42,918 bases of DNA from Oscillospiraceae bacterium (GTDB taxonomy: Bacteria; Bacillota; Clostridia; Oscillospirales; Oscillospiraceae), in the NCBI GenBank assembly GCA_009787995.1, contig WQSH01000009.1, positions 1-42,918 of the forward strand. Reading direction: 5' to 3'. The first letter of the stretch is position 1; each line of letters begins with the position of its first letter. The translations under genes and the position numbers were made by a program. Shown here piece after piece: positions 16,664 through 26,500 of this stretch. The notes beneath the pieces were generated by a model that worked only from the letters and a program-made list of their open reading frames with translations, searched no databases and was not told where the DNA came from.

Positions 16664-18283
16664 ATGATTGATATATCGGCACATGGGCTAAACAAATATT
16701 ACGGCTCAAATCACGTTCTTCGTGGCGTCACGTTAGAAATTTACAAGGGCGAAAAAGTTGGATTATTAGGCAAAAATGGCTCTGGTAAAACAACGCTTTT
16801 CAAAGTAATTGCCGGAGATGAGCCTTATGACAGTGGGAGCATTTCAAAGGCATCGGGCAAAAAAGTAGAAATTCTCGCACAAATTCCTGCATTTGGCGAA
16901 CACGACACGGTAGAGGATATTTTGCGTTCATCTTTTGCGGAAATTGTGGAAACATACGAAGCCATGAAGAAAATCGAAGGTGACGGCACGCCATCGGTTC
17001 TGAAGCGCTACGGCAAGCTGATGGAAGAATACGAACGGCTTGGTGGGTATGAAGTTGAAACGAAAATCGAAAAAATATGCAATGGGATGAATATTGGCGA
17101 CAATATGCGCAACAGCCTATTTCAATCGCTTAGTGGCGGCGAGAAAACGCGAGTAAATTTGGCGCGTATTCTGCTCCGTGATTGCGATATTCTATTGCTT
17201 GACGAACCAACAAATCACCTTGACTTGGCTTCTTTGTCGTGGCTTGAAAATTTCATAAAAGAATTTTCGGGTACAGTTGTTGTTATATCCCACGACAGGG
17301 TCTTTCTTGATAATGTGGTGAGCAGAATTGTCGAAATTGAAGATGGAGAAGCTAATTTCTATTCGGGTAACTATACTTTTTATGTTGAAGAAAAAGAGCG
17401 ACGTTACCAAACCCAAGCAGAGCAATACAAGCAGCAGCAGCGGAAAATTGAGCAGCTGGAAACCGCAATTAAGCGACAGCGTGTGTGGGCAGCCATAAAT
17501 CCGTCAAATACAGGCTTGGCTAAACGTGCGTTGGCTATGGAAAAACGCATTGAGCAGATGGAAAAGGTGGACAGGCCTACCACATCGAGAAAAATGACGG
17601 AGGATTTTAACAGCGGCGGTCATGCGGCGAAGGAGGTTGTTTCGTTTGACTGCGTTCGGAAATCCTACGGTTCTAACGTGTTGCTTAATGATGCAAACCT
17701 CAGCATAGGCAGAAATGACCGCATCGCCCTAATCGGCGCAAACGGTTGCGGTAAAACTACGCTTTTGAAAATGATTATGGGCGAGGATGCTTGTGATAGT
17801 GGCACGGTCAAAGTGAGCAGCAACATCAAAATTGCGTATATGTCACAGATTATCGTATTTGATGATGCAAACGCAACTGTGCTTGATACTCTACGCAATA
17901 TCGCACCGTTTCCCGAAGAAAAACTACGAAGCATACTTGCCCGCTTTCGATTCAAAGCCCTTGATGTGGTAAAAAAGGTCGGAAGTCTTTCAGGCGGTGA
18001 AAAAAGCCGTTTGAAACTATGTTTGCTTATGCAAAATCAAGCTAATTTCTTGATTCTTGACGAGCCTACTAATCATCTTGATATAGAATCGAGGGAATGG
18101 ATAGAGGATGCTGTATCAGATTTTAGCGGCACTATGCTGTTTATCTCCCATGACAGATTTTTCCTAAGCCAATTTGCTTCAAAAATATGGAGCATGAAAG
18201 ATGGCGAAATTACGGCATTTAATGGGGGCTTTGAAGATTTTTTGCAAACAAAATCTGGTGCTGAACAGTTACGATTTGCTTAA
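16664..18283 (+). CDS. ABC-F family ATP-binding protein
   Basis: Two ABC cassettes (GKNGSGKTT, LSGGEKTR, LLLDEPTNHLD; GANGCGKTT, LSGGEKSR, LILDEPTNHLD), no TM segments, charged interdomain linker. ATG behind AAAGGAG. Confidence 0.92.
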   Translation: MIDISAHGLNKYYGSNHVLRGVTLEIYKGEKVGLLGKNGSGKTTLFKVIAGDEPYDSGSISKASGKKVEILAQIPAFGEHDTVEDILRSSFAEIVETYEAMKKIEGDGTPSVLKRYGKLMEEYERLGGYEVETKIEKICNGMNIGDNMRNSLFQSLSGGEKTRVNLARILLRDCDILLLDEPTNHLDLASLSWLENFIKEFSGTVVVISHDRVFLDNVVSRIVEIEDGEANFYSGNYTFYVEEKERRYQTQAEQYKQQQRKIEQLETAIKRQRVWAAINPSNTGLAKRALAMEKRIEQMEKVDRPTTSRKMTEDFNSGGHAAKEVVSFDCVRKSYGSNVLLNDANLSIGRNDRIALIGANGCGKTTLLKMIMGEDACDSGTVKVSSNIKIAYMSQIIVFDDANATVLDTLRNIAPFPEEKLRSILARFRFKALDVVKKVGSLSGGEKSRLKLCLLMQNQANFLILDEPTNHLDIESREWIEDAVSDFSGTMLFISHDRFFLSQFASKIWSMKDGEITAFNGGFEDFLQTKSGAEQLRFA

Positions 18284-18290
18284 AATATTC

Positions 18291-18319
18291 TTGACACTCG
18301 AGTTAGGCTGTGCTAACCT
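18291..18319 (+). promoter_or_regulatory. Predicted promoter overlapped by a TTAG-N6-CTAA operator
   Basis: TTGACA-17 nt-TAACCT with GTTAGGCTGTGCTAAC (18302-18317) across spacer and -10. Confidence 0.5.
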
Positions 18320-18345
18320 ATGAGTAAAGTTAGTTGACGCTAACT
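18302..18345. promoter_or_regulatory. Two TTAG-N6-CTAA operators upstream of DUF2325/exporter genes
   Basis: GTTAGGCTGTGCTAAC (18302-18317) and AGTTAGTTGACGCTAACT (18328-18345). Confidence 0.72.
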
Positions 18346-18361
18346 GCAAGGAGGGATTTAT

Positions 18362-18655
18362 GTGAGCATTGTTATTGTCGGCGGCAATGAGCGGATGGCT
18401 TGTCAATATAAAGCTATTTGCAAAAGCCATGGGTGCAAGGCAAAGGTTTATACCAACGAGCGCGGCTCTCTTAAAAGCAAAGTTGGTTGCCCTGACCTTT
18501 TGATTATACTGATGAGCACTGTGTCACATTCAATGGCGACTACCGCAATGGAAAGCGCAAAGCGCAATAATGTGGACATTGCACATCTGCAGTCAAGCAG
18601 CGCAACTGCGCTGAATAATTTTCTCAAAGATTATCAGGCGCAAATTAGGCTATAG
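18362..18655 (+). CDS. DUF2325 domain-containing protein
   Basis: MSIVIVGGNERMACQYKAICKSHGCKAKVYT...PDLLIILMSTVSHSMATTAMESAKRNN pattern; GTG start after AAGGAGGG. Confidence 0.75.
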   Translation: MSIVIVGGNERMACQYKAICKSHGCKAKVYTNERGSLKSKVGCPDLLIILMSTVSHSMATTAMESAKRNNVDIAHLQSSSATALNNFLKDYQAQIRL

Positions 18656-18755
18656 CATTGCCGCAGTTTCCATGCTATAATCGTTTGGCTGAGTGCGGGA
18701 GCATGATGGATATTGAAACAATTTGGTTATAATGATTCGGGGAGGGGGTCGAGTG

Positions 18756-20585
18756 ATGGGGACATCAACCGGAGAAGCCAAAATTCATTATAACAGGCAG
18801 ACGCAAAGCAGGAATGGGGTTGGGCTGCTCAAAATCATCCGTTACCTAAAAGCTAGAGAACTGCTGCAGGTGCTGACAGTTTTTGCCTTTGCTGTGCTTC
18901 AGGTCAGGCTCGACCTGCTGATTCCGGAGTATATGAGGCGCATCACGCACCTGGTGCAAACTCCCGGAAACCCGGTTAGCGACATAGTTGCGGCAGGTGG
19001 GTTCATGCTGCTTTGTGCGCTAGGCAGCCTTGCCTGTGTTTTCATAATCAGCTTTTTTGCCTCCAAAACCTCTGCGGCGCTATCTATGAGGCTGCGCGAA
19101 ATGCTCTTTACGAAGGTTGGGGATTTTTCGATGAAAGAGTTCTCCCGCTTTTCCGCCTCCAGCCTGATAACCCGCTCCACCAACGACATTACGCAGGTGC
19201 AGCAATTTGCCATGTCGGGCATGCAGATGCTGCTCAAGGTGCCGATTTTGGCGGTGGGCGGAATCATCGGGATTGCGGGCAGCGGGCTTGAATGGACTGC
19301 TGCCGCATCGATAGCGTTCGGATTCGTGCTGGCGGTTGTAGCCATTTGCCTGGCCGTGGTTCTTCCTCAATTCAAGAAGATGCAAGAATTTGTCGACAAG
19401 CTCAGCCTCACCGTGAGGGAAAGCCTCGTTGGAAGGCATGTCGTCAGAGCATATAATGCCGAGGATTTTCACGAAGAGAAATTTGAGGCCGCAAACAACG
19501 GCTTTACGCGCGCAGACCAAGCGACCAACCGCGCGATGGCAGTGATGGGGCCGGTAATGTCGCTCGGTACAAATGGGGTCGTCGTCGCAGTGTACGTCAT
19601 AGGTGCATTTCTAATAAGCGCCGCAGGGCAGACTGCTGCGGCGCTTGCGGTGTTTTCCAACATGGTCGTCATGTCGTTTTACCTTGCGCTGTTGTTTAAT
19701 GCTGTCAAGTTTATAACCAAGGTCGTCCCGAGGATGCCAAGGGCCGCCGTCTCTGCCGCGCGCATAATAGAAGTGCTGGAAACCGAAGCGGGTGAAGATG
19801 GGGTGGTTAACGGAGAGGAGGCATGCAAACATGGGGAGGTTGAATTTAGAGGCGTGAGCTTTCGATACCCCGGAGCGGCGGGCAATGCTTTGGAGGATAT
19901 CAGCTTCACCGCAAAGCAGGGGGAAACAGTAGCCTTTATCGGCTCTACCGGAAGCGGGAAGACCACGCTATTAAATCTGGTTATGCGGTTTTTTGAAGCC
20001 GCAAAAGGCGAGGTGCTCATAGACAGCGTTGACGTCAGATACTACCGTCAAGAAGCCCTAAACAACAAAATCGGCTACGTTCCGCAAAAAGCCGTGCTGT
20101 TTCAAGGGACGATAGGCTCGAATATCGCCTATGGCGAAAACGGAAAAGGCGGGTATTCCCCCGAAGATATCGCAAGGGCGGTCAAAATTGCAAGGGCGGA
20201 GGAATTCGTCAGCAAGCTTGATGGTGGCATAAACTCCGGCATATCACAGCGCGGCGCAAACCTTTCAGGCGGACAGAAGCAACGCATTGGGATTGCCCGC
20301 GCCGTTTGCCGCAATCCGGAAATACTCATCTTCGATGACGCCTTCTCAGCCCTGGACTACAAGACCGACCGGGAGCTCAGGGGTGAGCTGAAAGCGAAAA
20401 CTTCCAACACTACGAAGCTGATTGTGGCGCAGCGCATCGGGACTATAATGGACGCAGACCAAATCATAGTGCTCGATGGCGGCAAAATCGCCGGGATGGG
20501 CACTCATGCGGAGCTGTTGAAATCCTGCCGCATTTACAGGGAAATCGCCGCATCGCAGCTAAGCGAGGAGGAGCTTGCATTATGA
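18756..20585 (+). CDS. ABC exporter half-transporter (TM+NBD), degenerate catalytic site partner
   Basis: Walker A GSTGSGKTT, signature LSGGQKQR, Walker B ILIFDDAFSALD (Asp for catalytic Glu), switch residue Gln (VAQRIGT). Confidence 0.9.
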   Translation: MGTSTGEAKIHYNRQTQSRNGVGLLKIIRYLKARELLQVLTVFAFAVLQVRLDLLIPEYMRRITHLVQTPGNPVSDIVAAGGFMLLCALGSLACVFIISFFASKTSAALSMRLREMLFTKVGDFSMKEFSRFSASSLITRSTNDITQVQQFAMSGMQMLLKVPILAVGGIIGIAGSGLEWTAAASIAFGFVLAVVAICLAVVLPQFKKMQEFVDKLSLTVRESLVGRHVVRAYNAEDFHEEKFEAANNGFTRADQATNRAMAVMGPVMSLGTNGVVVAVYVIGAFLISAAGQTAAALAVFSNMVVMSFYLALLFNAVKFITKVVPRMPRAAVSAARIIEVLETEAGEDGVVNGEEACKHGEVEFRGVSFRYPGAAGNALEDISFTAKQGETVAFIGSTGSGKTTLLNLVMRFFEAAKGEVLIDSVDVRYYRQEALNNKIGYVPQKAVLFQGTIGSNIAYGENGKGGYSPEDIARAVKIARAEEFVSKLDGGINSGISQRGANLSGGQKQRIGIARAVCRNPEILIFDDAFSALDYKTDRELRGELKAKTSNTTKLIVAQRIGTIMDADQIIVLDGGKIAGMGTHAELLKSCRIYREIAASQLSEEELAL

Positions 20586-22417
20586 GCGAACACAACAGCG
20601 ACAAAAGGCTCAAGGGAGCATCTATGGGTACAAACCATTTCGCCGGAGTTGCGGAAGACGTGGGCGGTTATGGGGAGACTTGGAGAAAGCTGGCAGCCCA
20701 TTGCAAAAAACATCTGCCGCTCATAGTGTTTGCGCTTATTTTGGCTGTAGCGGGAAGCATTTTGCAAATACTAGTCCCCGGGAGGCTTCAAGCTTTGACA
20801 GACATCATCCAAGAGGGGATTGCAGGCGGGCTTGACATGGATGCAGTAATAAGCGTGGCTGTTGTGCTTGGCGTCATATTTGCGTGCACTGCGCTGCTTA
20901 GTTTCCTGCAGAGCTATACACTCGCCGGAGCCACGGCGCAGATATCGGAGAACCTGCGTTCCCAAATTTCAAGGAAAATAAACAAACTGCCGCTCAAATA
21001 CTTCGGCAGGGTGAGCCTGGGCAACGTGATGAGCCACATAACCAACGACGTGGACACCGTAGGCCAGGCTCTCAACCAAAATATCGGGACTTTGATGTCA
21101 GCCTCCGCCTTGTTCATTGGTTCGCTTGGCATGATGCTGTGGTCAAACTGGATTATGGCGCTGACAGCCATCTTCGCAAGCGCAATTGGCTTTTTATCCT
21201 CAAAGGCGGTTTTGTCCCACTCAAAAAAGTTTTTCAAGGCACAGCAAAACGGCCTTGGCGCAATAGGCGGGCATGTGGAGGAAGTATATTCGGGGCACAG
21301 CGTCGTCAAGGCGTACAACGGCACAAAAGCCGCTAAAGAGGCATTCGCCGAGCTAAACGGCAGGCTCTATGCAGCTACGTGGAAGGCACAGTTCGTATCG
21401 GGATTCATAACTCCGCTCATGCAGTTCTCCGGCACGCTCGCCTATGTATCCGTCGTTGTCGTCGGTGCTGCCCTCGTCATGCGCGGGCAGATAAGCTTCG
21501 GGCTTATTGTGGCGTTCATCATGTACGTCAATCAGTTCACGCAGGGGCTGACCCACATAGCGGAAACATTCCCGGGGATTCAGAGCACAACGGCGGCAAG
21601 CGAGCGCGTGTTTGAAATATTGGACGAGGACGAGCTTTCTGACGAAAGTCATAAAACGCAGAGGTTATCCAGCGTCAGGGGGGAAGTCACTTTCAAGAAC
21701 TTGAGCTTTGGGTATGACAAGGATAAGACTATAATCCATGATTTTTCCGCAGAGGTAAAGCCAGGGCAGAAAATCGCAATAGTCGGCCCGACGGGCGCAG
21801 GCAAAACCACTCTAGTAAATCTGCTTATGCGCTTTTACGAGCCGGACGGTGGAGAAATCTGCATAGACGGCGTGCCGATAAGCCAAGCCACAAGAGGGGA
21901 CGTGCATAGTCAGTTTAGCATGGTTTTGCAGGACGCCTGGCTCTTTGAGGGCACGGTTAGGGAAAACATCGCATACAAGAACAAGGGTGCGACTGATGAA
22001 AAAATTGCGGAGGTTTGCACTGCCATAGGGCTACACAGTTTTATAGCGTCACTGCCCAATGGGTATGACACCGTGCTCAACGACGAGGCCGCCTTGTCCG
22101 AAGGCCAGAAGCAGCTTGTTACCATAGCCCGCGCGATGATCCATGCTGCGCCGATGCTGATTCTGGACGAAGCCACAAGTTCGGTCGATACGAGGACCGA
22201 GGCTCTAATTCAGGGCGCCATGGACATGCTCATGGAGGGAAGGACGTCGTTTGTCATTGCGCATAGGCTGTCCACAATCAAAAATGCTGATTTGATTGTG
22301 GTTTTGAAGGACGGCAACATAGTAGAAAGCGGCGTGCACGGCGAGCTCCTTCTGCAAAACGGCCCCTACGCAGAGTTGCACCGCAGTCAATTCGAGCTGC
22401 CGGCCCGGCCTGCTTGA
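20582..22417 (+). CDS. ABC exporter half-transporter (TM+NBD), heterodimer partner
   Basis: Walker A GPTGAGKTT, non-canonical signature LSEGQKQL, Walker B LILDEATSSVD, H-loop IAHRLST; ATGA overlap with the preceding gene. Confidence 0.9.
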   Translation: MSEHNSDKRLKGASMGTNHFAGVAEDVGGYGETWRKLAAHCKKHLPLIVFALILAVAGSILQILVPGRLQALTDIIQEGIAGGLDMDAVISVAVVLGVIFACTALLSFLQSYTLAGATAQISENLRSQISRKINKLPLKYFGRVSLGNVMSHITNDVDTVGQALNQNIGTLMSASALFIGSLGMMLWSNWIMALTAIFASAIGFLSSKAVLSHSKKFFKAQQNGLGAIGGHVEEVYSGHSVVKAYNGTKAAKEAFAELNGRLYAATWKAQFVSGFITPLMQFSGTLAYVSVVVVGAALVMRGQISFGLIVAFIMYVNQFTQGLTHIAETFPGIQSTTAASERVFEILDEDELSDESHKTQRLSSVRGEVTFKNLSFGYDKDKTIIHDFSAEVKPGQKIAIVGPTGAGKTTLVNLLMRFYEPDGGEICIDGVPISQATRGDVHSQFSMVLQDAWLFEGTVRENIAYKNKGATDEKIAEVCTAIGLHSFIASLPNGYDTVLNDEAALSEGQKQLVTIARAMIHAAPMLILDEATSSVDTRTEALIQGAMDMLMEGRTSFVIAHRLSTIKNADLIVVLKDGNIVESGVHGELLLQNGPYAELHRSQFELPARPA

Positions 22418-22448
22418 ATGAATGCGGCGCACTAAATCTCTAAATCAA

Positions 22449-23510
22449 TTATTCGCTGCCTATTTGCAGCAACACTTTTTCAAACTCGTCGTGGACTACC
22501 AGAAATAGGTTTACCAAGGTGGGGTCAAAATGTGTGCCCTTGCCGTCCTCTATAATCATTACTGCTTTGCTGTGGGGGAACGCTTTTTTGTATGGCCTAT
22601 CAGTTACTAAGGCATCGTATACGTCGGCAATCGCCATTATTCGACCCAGCAGGGGTATGTCTTCGCCTTTGAGCCCATGAGGGTAACCGTTGCCGTCCCA
22701 TTTTTCGTGGTGAGTTACGGCAAGGATTCTGGCATACTCTAAAAAATCGCTGTCGGTGGTGCTGTCTTTAATGTCCAAAATGATGCGTTCCCCAAAGGTG
22801 GTGTGCTCTTTCATCTCTTCAAACTCCTCGGGGGTGAGCGGGCCGGGCTTTAAGAGTATGGAGTCCTTTATCGAGATTTTCCCTACATCGTGCAATGCGG
22901 ATGATTGAAGCACAAGCTCCACATCAAGCGCAGATATCTCTTTTTCATATACGCCGTATTCTTTTATGGCGCCAATTAGAATTTTTATGTACCGCTGAGT
23001 CCTGTCGATGTGGTTGCCCGTCGTTGCGTCGCGGTGCTCCACAAGCTCTGCCGTGGTTTTGAGGACGGCGTTTTTTAGTGAAACGACCTCTTGCGTCTTT
23101 TCTTTTACCATGCGCATCAAGTTATTGTTGTACTCTACGAGCTGAAGGTGCAGTTCTATGCGCTTGAGTAGCAGAGGAGGCGAAAAAGGCTTTGTAATAT
23201 AATCCACTGCGCCTAGTGAAAGCCCCTTGAACTCGGTTTCTTCACTATTCATAGCCGTAAGGAAAATGACTGGTATGTGTGCGGTGTTTTCATCGGACTT
23301 GAGCCGTTCCAGCACGTCATACCCATCCATTTCCGGCATTTCAACGTCAAGTAGAATCAAATCAGGTGTCGTTTTTTCTAATGCTTGAAACATCCTTGCA
23401 CCGGAATTTACCGTAAAGACATTGTATATTCCGGAAAGTGCAGTTTTTCCCATCACTAGGTTTGACCTGTTGTCATCTACTAAAAAAATTGTTTTGCGAT
23501 CGGCGCTCAT
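22449..23510 (-). CDS. Response regulator with HD-GYP output domain (putative c-di-GMP phosphodiesterase)
   Basis: REC: ILLDVEMPEMDG...PVIFLTAMN. HD-GYP: HDVGKI, HHEKWDGNGYPHGLKGEDIP. Confidence 0.92.
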   Translation of the reverse strand: MSADRKTIFLVDDNRSNLVMGKTALSGIYNVFTVNSGARMFQALEKTTPDLILLDVEMPEMDGYDVLERLKSDENTAHIPVIFLTAMNSEETEFKGLSLGAVDYITKPFSPPLLLKRIELHLQLVEYNNNLMRMVKEKTQEVVSLKNAVLKTTAELVEHRDATTGNHIDRTQRYIKILIGAIKEYGVYEKEISALDVELVLQSSALHDVGKISIKDSILLKPGPLTPEEFEEMKEHTTFGERIILDIKDSTTDSDFLEYARILAVTHHEKWDGNGYPHGLKGEDIPLLGRIMAIADVYDALVTDRPYKKAFPHSKAVMIIEDGKGTHFDPTLVNLFLVVHDEFEKVLLQIGSE

Positions 23511-23559
23511 TATTAAATTCCTCCTATCATAGAATTTTGTAACATAGTTTCAAGTTGCG

Positions 23560-26500
23560 CTACTCGGCAATAGTCTGGTCAATCAACGCTGCGGCATCTT
23601 CAAGCTCGCCACATAGCAGGTGATCGGCAATGCTGCTGAGCAGCGCCTTTGTTTGCTTTGAACAGGACTTTGGGTCGATTGCTTCAAATGCGTTGTCCGC
23701 AGCGTCTATGTCAAAATCGTCGCAGGCTTTCTTAATATCCAGCAGTTGGCTGCGAAGGAGCGATGGGTTTTCATCTTCCTCAGGAGAATCCTGTATGCTC
23801 CTTTTCTCAAGATCCCTGACGACCTCATGCAGTAAATCCAAAAACCTCGGCGTCTCCTCTCGAATAACCGCCATGTCGCCACCACGGCCTGCTGTCTCCA
23901 AAACACCCGCAGTGTCCGAAAGGGCTAATCTGCCAATATTGAATAAAGCGCTTTTCATGGCGTGGGTTTGAATCGTGTACGACTGAAGCGCTTTCTCATC
24001 TAGCTCCTGACGTAGGAAAAGCGGGTTAATTATGTCGATGGACGTTCGGGCGTCGCGCAAAAACGAGTCCACAAGCATGTCGGTCAGAGTGTCCTCATTG
24101 ACATTGCCTATGTCCAAATTATCGGCCTTTGCACGCCTTGCCCTTTCTATGACTTCCTGAGGCTGCTTATCGCGAATAAAACGCAAAAGGTATTTGTCAA
24201 GCTGGTTTAAGTCGACGGGCTTTGATATGAATCCCGAAAAGCCGTTGTCCATAAACATTTGCACTGAGTCGCTCAATGCGTTTGCGGTCAAGGCGACAAT
24301 GGGGTGGTCGTATCCCATGCCCTGAATTATCCTTGTTGCTTCGATGCCGTCCATTTCCGGCATCATGTGGTCCATGAAGATGATGTCGTATACTTCGCCT
24401 TCTTCAATTTTTTCAATAGCCAATTCACCGCTTTCCGCAGTATCGACCGCAAGCTTGTATGGGAGCAAGAACCCCTTTGCCACGTGCAGGTTGGACTCCA
24501 CGTCGTCTACAACTAGCACGCGGCCGTAAGGCATTGGTTCGCAGTTTAGTTTGGATATCTTTTTCATGGATTTTTGGGTGTCATCTAGGTTTTGCATTTT
24601 CTCAACAACCGTCGGCCCCAGGACATCCTGCCCTTTCCTGCGTTGGGGCAGGTGCACCGTAAACGTGCTGCCCTTGCCCAACTCGCTCTCTACAAAAATC
24701 TCGCCGCCCATCATCTTAATCAGTTTGTGTGAAATCACCAGGCCCAACCCGCTACCTTCAATCGCTCGGTTGTCCTTCAAGTTAAATCTGGTGAACTCAT
24801 CACCAAACAGGCTGCCTAGCTGCTCCTCGGACATGCCTTGCCCCATATCGTTGACAGTCGCAACCAAAGTAAGCTCATCGCCCTCGCCTATATCCTCGAC
24901 AACAAAAGACAAAGAGACAACGCCCTCCAAGGTGTATTTAAAAGCATTAGAGATGATGTTGTTTAGTACTTGCTTTACGCGTATTTCATCACCTATCAAA
25001 AATTCCGGAAGGTTCTCATCCACGCTCAACTTGAATTCTATCCTTTTGCTGCCGATGTAGATGAGGTTTAATTGTACGGTATCTATAATCATACTTGCCG
25101 TTTCGTATGGGGCAGGCAGGATTTCCATCTTGCCCGCTTCGACCTTGGAAAGGTCAAGGATATCATTGATGATGGAAAGCAGCAGCCTGGATGAATTGTA
25201 AATGCGAAAGAAAGCCTCTTCGGTTTCGGAAGTGTGGGTGTCTTTTTGAAGCTGCATCTCGGCTATGCCTAAAACGGAGTTCATGGGAGTGCGTATTTCA
25301 TGGCTCATATTAGAAAGGAATTTGGTCTTTGCATTGTTTGCGGCCTGCTCTCTGCTAAGTGATTCCTCAAGCTTGGTGAGCATTTCCTTCTGCTCGCTCA
25401 AATCCCACACATAGGCCATTACAGCATTTCTCCCACCGAGATTTACGCACTCCAAATACACTTGGCAGGGGATAGGTTTTCCTTCCAAGGTGCAGTGCAT
25501 CCACTCACATTCAATCTTGCCTTTTTCAAAGGCCAAGTCCAAAATTTGAGTTACTTTTTCGCGAGTTGGAGTGCCGTCCGGCTGGTACTCGGGGCAAAGG
25601 TCGAAAAAGCGGTCGATATAATATTGCTTGTCAGACAGCCCGAACAGGGTGGCGGCGGCTTGGTTTGCCTCGAGGACTTTATGGTTTTCGTCATAGATTG
25701 CACAAAGTATCGGTGAGGCGTTTAGCATAGCCTTGAGTTTTTGTTGCGCATTTTTTTCAATTTCCTCGAGTTTGTAGCTTTCCCGCAAATCTCGCGCATA
25801 AACAATCGCTACGTACTTGTCGCCAAGCTTCACCCTCTCGAGATAGACTTCGACGGGTATGGTCTCTCCGTCAGAGGATATGTGTATCCATTCGGGCAAG
25901 TACCCCTTGCCTGTTTCAAGCGCATCCAATATTGCCCCTCTAGCCTTCTCCCTCGAAGGTTTTCCGTCGCGCTGATACTCAGGGGAGAGCTCGAAAAATC
26001 TGTCAATGTATTCCTGCTTATTACGTAATTTAAGAATATTGGCAGCCTCTTCGTTGACCTCAATGATATTGAAGTTTTCATCGAAAATTGCGCAAAGCAT
26101 CGGCGAGGCGTCGAGCATGGCCTTGAGTCTTTGCTCCATCATAATGGTATTTTCGGCAAGCGTGTGCTTTACAAAATACACGCAATTGTTGTGGTGGTTT
26201 ATGCCAAGCGCAATGGCTTCCGCCATATCCATACATGATGGGTAACCACAGGCAGAGCAGTCGACATGCTTGTCGTTTTCGCTGAGCTTAAGAAGTTTTT
26301 CCCTGAAAATGGCCTCTATTTCGGCTTCGCTGATAGCATTTTTGTGGAGGGGTTCGGCTTTTTCGTACTCGCACATAAAATCATCAAGCCGCAGATTTTC
26401 AAACCGTTTGTTGAGGCGTTCAAAGCGGTCTGCCGGGGTGAGTGGCATATTTTCGCCTTGATTTCCCATCGATTCAAATTTTAGCTTGCGCAGCGAAGAG

